Positions 1 to 6,734 of a stretch of DNA of 24,534 nt are shown here, in pieces. The stretch is from positions 1 to 24,534 of the IMG/VR virus record IMGVR_UViG_3300033146_004758; one strand, written 5' to 3'. The notes beneath the pieces are model-generated. The model did not search any database. It saw only the letters and a program-made list of their open reading frames with translations, and was not told the DNA's origin. The DNA is from a virus. The number at the start of each line of letters is the position of its first letter. Position 1 is the first letter of the stretch. The position numbers were made by a program, and so were the translations under genes.

Positions 1-416
1 ATATGTGAAACTTTCATTTTTTGGTCTGTAGCAATGGTTTTATCACCTTGCTTTACATCAACACCACGATTTGTAAATCGGCAGTTTTGAATTACATCTT
101 TGTAAATCTTACCTTTATACTCATAAGAAGAGATTACGGGAAAGGCAGGAATATCTTGTATTCTTCCGCCTGCAGGTAATGAGTTTTGCAAAGCCAACAT
201 TTCTTCAATGGTAAGCTCTAAAGAAAATTCCGCTTTATAGTTTCCTTCACTTTCACCAATTGGCATTCTGCCTGCGCCCATTTCGTTATCTATCTCAAGC
301 GTATCGCTGTAAGCTATTTTACGAATTCCTACTAATTCTCTACCTAATAATCGAGCTGTAACTTTTGTCCAGCCAACCATTGTTCCTAAACTATTTATAA
401 TTTTTGGTTGTGTCAT
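1..416 (-). CDS. Phage tail tube protein, 3' part outside window
   Basis: The minus-strand frame is open from an ATG at 414-416 to the window edge, giving 138 residues that begin MTQPKIINSLGTMVGWTKVT. It lies three bases after the sheath gene stop, which is the Mu position of the tube gene (sheath, then tube). The product mixes beta-strand-rich stretches (GESEGNYKAEFSLELTIEEM, then YEYKGKIYKDVIQNCRFTN) with an internal Gly/Arg patch, as in myovirus tube proteins that pack as stacked hexameric rings inside the sheath. I do not recognise a specific family signature, so the name rests mainly on gene order and general character. The C terminus is missing because of the window boundary, not a mutation. 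Confidence 0.6.
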   Translation of the reverse strand, partial: MTQPKIINSLGTMVGWTKVTARLLGRELVGIRKIAYSDTLEIDNEMGAGRMPIGESEGNYKAEFSLELTIEEMLALQNSLPAGGRIQDIPAFPVISSYEYKGKIYKDVIQNCRFTNRGVDVKQGDKTIATDQKMKVSH

Positions 417-419
417 TAT

Positions 420-1625
420 CTAAATTTTATTAGTTAAACCTAAATCCACCTCAAACTCGTGGATAATATCATTAAATACAACTCTTGCCTTTACTTTTAA
501 AGGTGTATCGTTGCTTATACTTTGCTCTGGATCTATATAAACCTCAGAACCTGAAATTTCATCGCCCATAGTGTCAATAGCTTTTTTACCAATAACTTCT
601 AATTCAACGGCTTCACTTTCTTTGATAAATCCTGTGTCCTGGTCCTTTAGCATATTACTTTTTACTCTTGGTAAAAGTGACTGGCGTAAAAGTCCTGCAG
701 CTTTGTCCCAAACTCGGTTATTTTCAATTCTTGAATAGTCCGATGCTTTTTCAACAGCTGTATGGCTATCACTAAAATAATAACCTTCATAGCCATTATA
801 AAAGCCAACATATACATAGCCTTTATCATTTAATGCTTTGATTTCGTTTGCACTTAATGTGTTAAAATCAACACCATTTTGCAAGTCAGCTTGTAGCCAT
901 CTTGAGCGACCAATATCTGTTAAAGAATAGTTTGGATTAGCTTTGGCAAAATTTGGTTTGTTTTCAATATCAACAGATCCTAAATTTTCATTAACGCCAC
1001 GTACTGAAATTGCTCCAAGAGCAGTACCAATGGCAGCGTATTTTTCATAAGCAGGTTTGATGTTTCTAATAATTGGATCTTGTGCAATTACTACAGATAC
1101 ATTTGGAGCGTTTATCGTTCTTAAATCTGCATAATCTGCTACAGCTGTTGCGGCATCAAAAACAATTCCTTCAACTAATACAGCCGATATTTTACGACTT
1201 TCTTCAGTTAGTGAAGTAATTACATTTTGTTTTGCGCCAACATAAGCAGGAAAGTCTGCAGGAGCATCACCATTGCGAACAAAACCAACAGCTTTAATCT
1301 TTTGGTTAGCCTTTAAAATAGCTTTAAGTTCTGCATCAGTCATTGTTCCATCATCTAAAACAACATACAAATTTCCATTTGGTGAAACTCTAAAGAATTC
1401 ATCAATATGGTGATGTGCTAAGATACTATTGGTATCATCATAACTTGCATTGATATCATCGTTTTCTGCATTTGGAAGACCTAAGTATTCCTTTGCAACT
1501 TTTAAACCTAACTTGGCTGTTGCAACTGCTCCACCAATTACTAATAGGCAAGTGCCATCATTAGTGGGATTAGTTCTACCTAAGTTACCGTTACTTTTAT
1601 TTACAATTACGCCTTTAAATCCCAT
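420..1625 (-). CDS. Contractile tail sheath protein (DUF2586-like)
   Basis: The 401-residue protein should form the contractile sheath around the tail tube, implying a myovirus-type tail as in Mu. The N terminus (MGFKGVIVNKSNGNLG) is typical of sheath proteins. The C-terminal third carries the best marker: a segment around residues 268-320 with GYVYVGFYNGYEGYYFSDSH, then DYSRIENNRVWDKAAGLLRQ and SLLPRV, resembling the conserved C-terminal sheath domain, where residues near a 'DS' and 'R..R..D' contact the tube and neighbouring subunits. The last 50 residues are beta-rich. The ATG overlaps the last base of the upstream gene's stop region (position 1625), suggesting translational coupling. I recall that Bacteroidota sheath proteins are often labelled DUF2586; that assignment is from memory. 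Confidence 0.75.
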   Translation of the reverse strand: MGFKGVIVNKSNGNLGRTNPTNDGTCLLVIGGAVATAKLGLKVAKEYLGLPNAENDDINASYDDTNSILAHHHIDEFFRVSPNGNLYVVLDDGTMTDAELKAILKANQKIKAVGFVRNGDAPADFPAYVGAKQNVITSLTEESRKISAVLVEGIVFDAATAVADYADLRTINAPNVSVVIAQDPIIRNIKPAYEKYAAIGTALGAISVRGVNENLGSVDIENKPNFAKANPNYSLTDIGRSRWLQADLQNGVDFNTLSANEIKALNDKGYVYVGFYNGYEGYYFSDSHTAVEKASDYSRIENNRVWDKAAGLLRQSLLPRVKSNMLKDQDTGFIKESEAVELEVIGKKAIDTMGDEISGSEVYIDPEQSISNDTPLKVKARVVFNDIIHEFEVDLGLTNKI

Positions 1626-2227
1626 TATTGTTTTGTTTTATATGGTACAATTACTTTATTTGGGTCTGCTAAGTATGCTATTACTTGAGCTCTAATAGCC
1701 TCAAGTTCTGTAGCCTCTTTTAAATCAATTTCATTATCAGTTGCAAACTGCACTAATTCCTCCTGAGTTGCTATTTGTGTATAGTCAACAGGATCTACAT
1801 CTGTGTTATTATTTTTTGGTGCAATTTCATTGCCTCTTGTTTCTGGTGAATTAGTTCCAGACTTTGCCAATAACATTAATTCTTCTTTACGAGCTTTACC
1901 TGCTTTAATAACAGAGTTTGCCGTTTCAGTTTCCAAAGCTTTATCAATTGCCTCAACAGTTTCCAATTTAACAATTGCCTCTTTTCTTAACTTTGCCTTT
2001 TGTGGCGCAGAGAGTTTTTTATCACCAGTTGTTTCTGGTGTAGATTGTTTTGTCTCAGCACGATTAAATACTGATACAATTAGTGTTTTTTTACTTGCAT
2101 TTGAAGTCGCATGTAAATTGGCAGCGTTTTCCGTTAAAAATGGAATTCCATCAGATGTTACAAACACCTTTTTTGCTGTTGGATTATCTTTTAGTGTTTT
2201 AACACCAATATCTTTAATTTTTGCCAT
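1625..2227 (-). CDS. Unknown phage structural-region protein with helical SAP/HeH-like C terminus
   Basis: This 200-residue protein is not recognised with certainty. It opens with a compact basic segment (MAKIKDIGVKTLKDNPTAKK, then VFVTSDGIPFLTENAANLHA) of a kind seen in small proteins beside tail genes of Bacteroidota phages. The middle (about 60-150) is low-complexity, rich in Lys, Glu, Thr and Asn, and probably disordered or coiled. The end (about 150-190, ATQEELVQFATDNEIDLKEA followed by a helix) resembles the short helix-extension-helix (HeH/LEM/Rho-N) fold used for DNA or protein contacts. It sits between the lysis group and the sheath and ends at the sheath start. A head-tail connector or assembly factor would fit, but nothing visible decides this. 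Confidence 0.55.
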   Translation of the reverse strand: MAKIKDIGVKTLKDNPTAKKVFVTSDGIPFLTENAANLHATSNASKKTLIVSVFNRAETKQSTPETTGDKKLSAPQKAKLRKEAIVKLETVEAIDKALETETANSVIKAGKARKEELMLLAKSGTNSPETRGNEIAPKNNNTDVDPVDYTQIATQEELVQFATDNEIDLKEATELEAIRAQVIAYLADPNKVIVPYKTKQ

Positions 2228-2235
2228 GTTATAGG

Positions 2236-2793
2236 TTATTTAAAAAATTGTACTATTTTGAAGCCTTCCACTACTGGAAAGAATTTTTTTATCAGCCAAT
2301 AAATCTGTTTTCGAAAAATTAAAATAATCCCAATGATTATTGTCCACATTGGGATTCCTTTTTTCTTTATAAAAGTGCTTACGGATTTAAAGTCCGTGCT
2401 GTCTTTTTCAACTTCTTTATTAGTAGAATTTGTTTTGTCTTGAGTTTCTCCGATAGTTACATCGGTTTCAATCGCTCGTTTTTTAGGATTGTATTTAACT
2501 CGGTAAGAATTTTTACCAGATCGTTTGTTATAATTAATCGATTTTAATATCTCATTTAATCGATTTTCTAAAACGCTGTCCTGGTGTTTATCTTTGGATT
2601 GAAATTTTGGTACTCTAAAACTAAACTGATCGTTTATTGCTCGGTTTTTAAATACCGATACAATACTATCTGTAACAGACTTAGTGGTCTGTGTAGTTTT
2701 ACTAATATCTTCCTTTTTCTTGATGATTTTATTCCAAACCGTGCAAGAGCTTAAAGAAAATAAGAGTAATAATATGTAGATTAGTTTTTTCAT
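2236..2793 (-). CDS. Lipoprotein with C-terminal membrane segment, candidate unimolecular spanin
   Basis: The 185-residue product has a lipoprotein signal (MKKLIYILLLLFSLSSC) with lipobox S-L-S-S-C and acylated Cys17. A long charged periplasmic stretch (about 18-145) follows, then one hydrophobic segment at 147-160 (IPMWTIIIGIILIF) bracketed by KKK and RK, and a basic tail. An N-terminal outer-membrane anchor plus a C-terminal inner-membrane span is the architecture of unimolecular spanins such as T1 gp11, which fuse outer and inner membranes in the last step of Gram-negative lysis. Position supports this: the amidase endolysin and a tiny membrane peptide lie immediately upstream. The peptide's TGA stop overlaps this ATG (ATGA), so they are probably coupled. 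No separate Rz/Rz1 pair is visible. Function is inferred from topology and neighbours, not homology. Confidence 0.6.
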   Translation of the reverse strand: MKKLIYILLLLFSLSSCTVWNKIIKKKEDISKTTQTTKSVTDSIVSVFKNRAINDQFSFRVPKFQSKDKHQDSVLENRLNEILKSINYNKRSGKNSYRVKYNPKKRAIETDVTIGETQDKTNSTNKEVEKDSTDFKSVSTFIKKKGIPMWTIIIGIILIFRKQIYWLIKKFFPVVEGFKIVQFFK

Positions 2794-2900
2794 AAGTTAG
2801 ATAGAAATAGCAATAATGCTAATACTATTAAGTAGATTACAATTGCTGCTTTTTCGATTTTAGTACAGTCCAATGTTCTTTTGTTGTATTCCAATATCAT
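2790..2900 (-). CDS. 36-residue single-span membrane peptide, holin-like candidate
   Basis: A short minus-strand frame starts inside the end of the amidase gene (ATG at 2898-2900, +1 frame relative to it) and ends in TGA overlapping the ATG of the spanin-like gene. It reads MILEYNKRTLDCTKIEKAAI followed by VIYLIVLALLLFLSNL. The first 17 residues are polar and the remainder is one clean transmembrane helix (about 18-35). Being embedded between endolysin and spanin, with translational-coupling overlaps on both sides, is what a small holin or pinholin-type gene would look like. The hydrophobic frame could instead be chance in AT-rich DNA, but it covers the whole amidase-spanin gap precisely. No family match is claimed. 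Confidence 0.45.
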   Translation of the reverse strand: MILEYNKRTLDCTKIEKAAIVIYLIVLALLLFLSNL

Positions 2901-3345
2901 TAAGCCATTCACCAACATTAAAACTAGGACACGCTTTATTAGATATTTGGTTATGTCCTATAACTTTAATATTTGGGTGCCTTAAAATCATGTATTTTAC
3001 ATAGGTTTCTAAGGTTCTCATTTGCGAAAGCGTTCGGGTATCTTTTGGAGGATATACTTTAGCCCATTTTGGTTTAAAGTTAGATGCTCCACCTGCATAG
3101 ACAACGTGCCTGCTTATACCATTATAACCTTTTGCACCGTTGGTAATTTCCCAATTATCAACTGTATTATCTTGGTTGAATTTGTGTAGTTGTACTAATG
3201 TTCCATCTAGCTGAATTAAATCAGAATAACCCATTTTGTGCCATCCACGTTCAACTATATGCCATTGCTTAATATCTGCTTTTGTAACCTCTCTACCTTC
3301 TGGCGTGTCTGTACAATGAATGACTAAGAATTTAAGTTTTGGCAT
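2860..3345 (-). CDS. N-acetylmuramoyl-L-alanine amidase (Amidase_2, T7-lysozyme-like endolysin)
   Basis: The 161-residue product is a single-domain zinc amidase that should cut the bond between N-acetylmuramic acid and L-alanine in peptidoglycan during lysis. The T7-lysozyme residues are visible: zinc ligands His10 (LVIHCTDTPEG), His131 (KVIGHNQIS) and Cys139 (KACPSFNV), with Lys137 two before the cysteine and Tyr40 (GWHKMGYSDLIQLDG) as catalytic candidates. Length fits the family (about 150-170). There is no signal peptide, so release into the periplasm would need a holin or similar. Upstream lie the capsid gene and two hairpins; downstream lie the membrane peptide and the spanin-like lipoprotein, completing a lysis group placed inside the head-tail operon. 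Confidence 0.9.
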   Translation of the reverse strand: MPKLKFLVIHCTDTPEGREVTKADIKQWHIVERGWHKMGYSDLIQLDGTLVQLHKFNQDNTVDNWEITNGAKGYNGISRHVVYAGGASNFKPKWAKVYPPKDTRTLSQMRTLETYVKYMILRHPNIKVIGHNQISNKACPSFNVGEWLNDIGIQQKNIGLY

Positions 3346-3369
3346 TTTTAAATGATATTATATAATTAA

Positions 3370-3412
3370 ACTCCCGAAGGAGTGAGGCTCAATCGCAATG
3401 ATTGACGCCTCC
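3370..3412 (-). terminator. Two tandem hairpins between capsid and amidase genes (attenuator candidate)
   Basis: In the 91-base gap after the capsid stop there are two adjacent hairpins on the transcript. The first (3384-3411) pairs GAGGC/GCCTC and TCAAT/ATTGA around a 7-base loop with one bulged base. The second (3370-3383), read on the minus strand, is ACTCC-TTCG-GGAGT, a five-pair stem capped by the very stable C(UUCG)G tetraloop, followed by TTTAATTATA. The weak U-run suggests a partial terminator or 3'-end stabiliser that would make capsid mRNA more abundant than downstream lysis mRNA. On the plus strand the larger hairpin is followed by CTTTTT and could also stop antisense transcription. 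Confidence 0.5.
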
Positions 3413-3436
3413 CTTTTTACAACTAATAACTAACTT

Positions 3437-4468
3437 TTATACTCTTGTAGAAACTATTGCTCCTTGACCAACTAATGATGTTGGAATTGCAATAAAGTAC
3501 ATTCTAAATCCAACTACAGTTTCTCTGTTTTTTGGATCATCTTTTGCATCTGACTTATATCTTGTTACTGTTCCACGTGCTTTTGCTGTTCTGTTTACTA
3601 AAAATAATACAGAGGCATCTCTTCCATCAACTTCAGCACCGTAAGGAATTTTATCTAAACTTGCAGTTTGATATTGTGGCGCATAGATATCTTCGTAAAG
3701 CTCAAAGCCATAGTATGATTTTGTAATTGCTCCAGATGTATGGTTATGATATTGGATATTTAAAGCCTTATCTTCTAACAATAAATCGGCAATATGTTCT
3801 GGACATAATACTAATACACGTCCTTTCATTGGAACTTTTAATTTATCTAACTTAGTTTTTAAGGTTACTAAATCTTTTGATGTCAATCGTTTTCTACCTG
3901 TTCCGTCATCTTCACCTGTGGTTTCTATAATTGGGGTTTTAGTAGTATCGGCTACAGGAGCTAAAGAGTGTAACGCATGAGATTGTGTATGCTCCTCTAA
4001 AGTTAATCTGTGTTGTTCTTGAACAGTTCCTGGTTTATCATAAGGTAATGCATAAAGTTCATCATCAGTTATTATTGTATTGGTTGTATCATACTTAAAT
4101 AAAGATATTGCTGTACTTGTATCTGTTCTTTGTGCAACCGCTATTGGATAAGTATTGTTATTAATTAAAACATCTGGATCTGCTCCAATTTCGTTTAACT
4201 TTATAACATCATTTCCAACCCATTGATTTTTGCTTGGTACACGTTCTAACCAAGTTCCAGAGTGTCTAAAATGCTTGATCAATTCACGCTCTGCTAATTC
4301 TTTTTTAGCGACAGCGGCTAGTGCCATTTTTGGAGCTGTATCTGCAAAGCTTACATGAGTGTTTACGGTGTTGGATACTAATTCCATTGTTGTGGTATCT
4401 GCGCCAAAGGCAGAACTTACAAAAAATATAGCTGCAATGGCTACTAAAAATTTTAATGCTTTTTTCAT
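3437..4468 (-). CDS. Major capsid protein with N-terminal Sec-type signal sequence
   Basis: The 343-residue protein lies directly after the ClpP-like protease/scaffold gene, the standard place for the HK97-fold shell protein, and is followed by the hairpins expected after a highly expressed gene. After residue 45 it resembles Bacteroidota phage major capsid proteins: a basic helical segment (KELAERELIKHFRHSGTWLE), an E-loop-like region, a long helix near TSKDLVTLKTKLDKL, and a late segment RETVVGFRMYFIAIPTS. Residues 1-22 are a textbook signal peptide: MKK, a hydrophobic core, then SSAFG before Ala23 (small residues at -3 and -1). Secretion makes no sense for a shell protein assembled in the cytoplasm, so the segment may be a membrane anchor or be removed by the phage protease. 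An alternative start at Met28 would omit it. Confidence 0.75.
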   Translation of the reverse strand: MKKALKFLVAIAAIFFVSSAFGADTTTMELVSNTVNTHVSFADTAPKMALAAVAKKELAERELIKHFRHSGTWLERVPSKNQWVGNDVIKLNEIGADPDVLINNNTYPIAVAQRTDTSTAISLFKYDTTNTIITDDELYALPYDKPGTVQEQHRLTLEEHTQSHALHSLAPVADTTKTPIIETTGEDDGTGRKRLTSKDLVTLKTKLDKLKVPMKGRVLVLCPEHIADLLLEDKALNIQYHNHTSGAITKSYYGFELYEDIYAPQYQTASLDKIPYGAEVDGRDASVLFLVNRTAKARGTVTRYKSDAKDDPKNRETVVGFRMYFIAIPTSLVGQGAIVSTRV

Positions 4469-4532
4469 TTTATTGGGTTTTAATTACTATTTAAATTTGG
4501 TTTAAATTCCTTTTTTGGTTCTTTGGTTTTTA

Positions 4533-5660
4533 CTATTCTTTATAAAAAGCGTTGATTAACGTTTTTTGTTTATCTTCTGGTAACTTCTCAAAGTCAGCCA
4601 TAGCCTCATTTTTTTGATAGTCTTCATAAGTCCATTTATTTTGATCTGCAGATGCAGTTGCTCCGTTACCGTCTATTTGCTCAGAAATTGCAGTAATTGG
4701 TGTTATTGCATCAATAATAGATTTTGTATTATCAAAATCAGACTTTGCCAAAATTTCATAATTAGTTCTTTGAGCTGCATTAATCTTTTTGTCTTTTTCG
4801 GCATCATCTAATAAGGCTTTAATTTTTGCTGTTTGAGCATTTTCTAAATTTGCTTTAGCTTGTGCTTCTAAATTTGCAGTCTTTTCGGCTGCCGTTTTAT
4901 TTGCCTTAATTTTAGCCTCAATTTGAGCATCAGTTGCGTCAGGGTCTAAACCTAACATTGCAATTAATCTTGCTTTTTCCATAATGTTATTATCTTTTGG
5001 GTTTTGTTTCTTTTCTGGTATGTTTGGAGCTCCACAAGCTACAAGCTGTAATCTTGTTTCTGCATCAATTGGAGCTTCAATATCTTCAATGCTATTAATA
5101 AGTCCTTTTTTTAGTGCCTCTTTGGCAGTTAGCCAGTAGTCACCTTTTGCCCATAACTCTTCAACACCTTTTAAAGACATTTTCATTTTATCGGCATACA
5201 TTTTTTTATAATCAGCTGTGAATTCTTGTAACAGTTTTAATGTAGAACCTATTTTGTCCTCATTACCACTTGCATAAGCGTATGGCTTATGTATCATTAT
5301 TTTAGAATTCTTTTTTGCTGTAGTTGGATACTTAGCAATAAAGATTGTTGCGGCAGATGCACAAAGTGCACCAACACGAACAGTTATATTAGTAAAATTG
5401 TCTTCAATTAAGTTTAAAATTTCGTTTGCCTCAAAAACATCACCACCTCCAGAATTAATATAAATTTCGGCAGAAGTAACTCCTTTTTTTACAACACTAC
5501 TTATTTGTGCCTCAATATCGCTGCTTGAGTTTCTCCAGCTGCTAATATTACCTTTAATAGTAATTAGTGCTGTTTTACCTTTTGCAACAATCTTCATAAA
5601 TAAAGCAGGCGTTTTTCCTGTAGCTCCACTTCCTAATATGACATCTTTATTCGTATTCAT
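4533..5660 (-). CDS. ClpP-like head maturation protease with C-terminal scaffold region
   Basis: I chose the ATG at 5658-5660 (MNTNKDVILGSGATGKTP), giving 375 residues, because the GSGATGK segment close to the start is how I recall relatives beginning. The in-frame ATG at 5709-5711 would add 17 hydrophobic residues and lies at the edge of a palindrome. Residues about 25-200 form an S14/ClpP-type peptidase: the NSGGGDVFEA loop, nucleophile Ser102 in GALCASAATIF, and His124 in KIMIHKPY. The C-terminal part (from about 227) is Ala/Lys/Glu-rich and helical, ending DKQKTLINAFYKE, like a capsid scaffold. An internal ATG at 4980-4982 could yield a separate 149-residue scaffold, as Mu makes from the gpI gene. 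It should process head proteins in the prohead. Confidence 0.85.
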   Translation of the reverse strand: MNTNKDVILGSGATGKTPALFMKIVAKGKTALITIKGNISSWRNSSSDIEAQISSVVKKGVTSAEIYINSGGGDVFEANEILNLIEDNFTNITVRVGALCASAATIFIAKYPTTAKKNSKIMIHKPYAYASGNEDKIGSTLKLLQEFTADYKKMYADKMKMSLKGVEELWAKGDYWLTAKEALKKGLINSIEDIEAPIDAETRLQLVACGAPNIPEKKQNPKDNNIMEKARLIAMLGLDPDATDAQIEAKIKANKTAAEKTANLEAQAKANLENAQTAKIKALLDDAEKDKKINAAQRTNYEILAKSDFDNTKSIIDAITPITAISEQIDGNGATASADQNKWTYEDYQKNEAMADFEKLPEDKQKTLINAFYKE

Positions 5661-5710
5661 GCTGCAAATAACAAGCGATTTATTGATGAATAAAAAAAGT
5701 AGTTCCGTCA

Positions 5711-5729
5711 TAGGATTATTTTAATCCTA
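5711..5729. promoter_or_regulatory. Perfect 19-base palindrome upstream of protease gene
   Basis: The sequence TAGGATTATTTTAATCCTA has eight-base arms around TTT. It lies in the divergent control region, on the leader of the leftward late transcript, and reaches the first base of the upstream candidate ATG at 5709-5711. It could be a DNA operator for a dimeric late regulator or an RNA hairpin. A weak TAnnTTTG-like element for the minus strand (TAATTTAG, plus-strand 5727-5734) overlaps its right arm. Confidence 0.4.
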
Positions 5730-5804
5730 AATTAGGTAATTATGCATCTTATCATAATGTAAATAGCTGCCCATCATAATACTATAATTATTTTTTTATG
5801 TACT

Positions 5805-5828
5805 AATAAAGCAACTTTGCGCTTTATT
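5805..5828 (+). promoter_or_regulatory. Late rightward promoter region with inverted repeat
   Basis: AATAAAGC and GCTTTATT form a perfect eight-base inverted repeat with an eight-base spacer. Inside it lies CAACTTTG (5812-5819), seven of eight matches to the Bacteroidota -7 element TAnnTTTG, placed to start RNA about 37 bases before the small terminase ATG. No good -33 TTG is present at the normal distance, as expected for a promoter that needs an activator. I infer that a Mor/C-like phage activator or a repressor binds here. Confidence 0.4.
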
Positions 5829-5862
5829 TATTAATAGTTAAATATTTATATGATGTAACGAA

Positions 5863-6354
5863 ATGGCAAAAGATAATGAACGAAAACTAGCAAAGCAGCT
5901 GTTTTTACAAGGCAAAACCCAAAAGGAAATAGCTGCTCTTGTTTCAGTCCAAGAAAAAACTATTGGCGACTGGGTTAAAAAATATGGATGGAAGTCTGAG
6001 CGTGAGGCTCGGTTTGGGTCTACTAAAAAGCAGATTGAAAACATTAAAGCCATTATCTCGGCAATATCTGAGGAGCGTTTGAAAATTCATAAGGACCTAC
6101 AAAAGGCAAAAGGCAATAGTGATAAAGATGAAATTGAACGACTTCAAAAAGAGGCTGCCGTTTTAGATGATGGTGTAAGCAAGTGGAATAAAACACTTGA
6201 GAACATGGACAAAGAGAATAGAATTTCTTTAGCTACTCATATTGAAGTAATGGAGTTAATTTTTCAAGATTTACAAAATCATAATCCAAAACTATTTTTA
6301 AAAACATTGGATTTTCAAGAAACTTATTTAAGCAAAATAGCAAGCAGGTATTAG
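5863..6354 (+). CDS. Terminase small subunit (DUF1804/Mu gp27-like)
   Basis: The 163-residue protein begins with a helix-turn-helix (about residues 8-40: RKLAKQLFLQGKTQKEIAAL, then VSVQEKTIGDWVKKYGW), of the type used by small terminases to recognise phage DNA before packaging. A charged helical region follows (about 55-125), a plausible oligomerisation coiled coil. It is the first gene of the rightward late operon, one base before the next gene and close to the large terminase, which is the Mu order. It should form a ring that recruits the large subunit to DNA. A general transposase-like helix-turn-helix protein is the alternative, but gene order argues against that. Confidence 0.75.
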   Translation: MAKDNERKLAKQLFLQGKTQKEIAALVSVQEKTIGDWVKKYGWKSEREARFGSTKKQIENIKAIISAISEERLKIHKDLQKAKGNSDKDEIERLQKEAAVLDDGVSKWNKTLENMDKENRISLATHIEVMELIFQDLQNHNPKLFLKTLDFQETYLSKIASRY

Positions 6355-6355
6355 T

Positions 6356-6724
6356 ATGAAAAATAGCATTAAAAACTGGCTAAGGGAAAGAAAAAGAGGT
6401 TTTAAAATATTTGCTCACAGCTTGATAATTACAAAGGCACGTATTACCATGTGGCTTTACTATCGCAAAAAAATGTTTACGCTGTTTTGGGCAGATGCTC
6501 CAAAAGAGCAACGTTGGCTCGAAAAAGGAAACTATTATCTCCGTAAAGGAGCGCAGGTTCAAGTTGGTCAACCAATAAATGTGCCTATTCCAAAACGTGA
6601 TAAAAGTAAAAAAGTATTTAAAAAAATGTATATCAAAAATTTACTTTTCAATTTTAGTACCAATAAAATTGTAGCCACTTATAGTGATAAGCCAATTAAA
6701 GGTAAATCAGAGCCATTTAACTAA
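6356..6724 (+). CDS. Unknown basic protein between terminase genes
   Basis: The 122-residue protein is not recognised. It is strongly basic (WLRERKRGFK, YYRKKMF, KRDKSKKVFKKMYIK), with a moderately hydrophobic amphipathic stretch at about 18-48 (FAHSLIITKARITMWLYYRK) that could lie on a membrane or pack in a helical bundle. The end (NLLFNFSTNKIVATYSDKPI) looks beta-like. It starts two bases after the small terminase stop and ends 10 bases before the large terminase start, so it is almost certainly translated with them. A role in DNA packaging is suggested only by position and charge. Confidence 0.6.
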   Translation: MKNSIKNWLRERKRGFKIFAHSLIITKARITMWLYYRKKMFTLFWADAPKEQRWLEKGNYYLRKGAQVQVGQPINVPIPKRDKSKKVFKKMYIKNLLFNFSTNKIVATYSDKPIKGKSEPFN

Positions 6725-6734
6725 AAAAGGTTAA

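Noticed and set aside
1450-2234. Plus-strand frames opposite the sheath and the following gene (81 and 143 residues)
   Set aside because: Antisense to well-supported genes; hydrophobic Leu/Phe-rich products typical of reversed Lys/Glu-rich coding DNA, and no promoter elements.
5661-5711. Longer start for the ClpP-like protease (MTELLFLFINKSLVICS)
   Set aside because: It adds a hydrophobic stretch not expected in this family, and its ATG touches the palindrome at 5711-5729; the ATG at 5658-5660 puts GSGATGK near the N terminus. It is not excluded.
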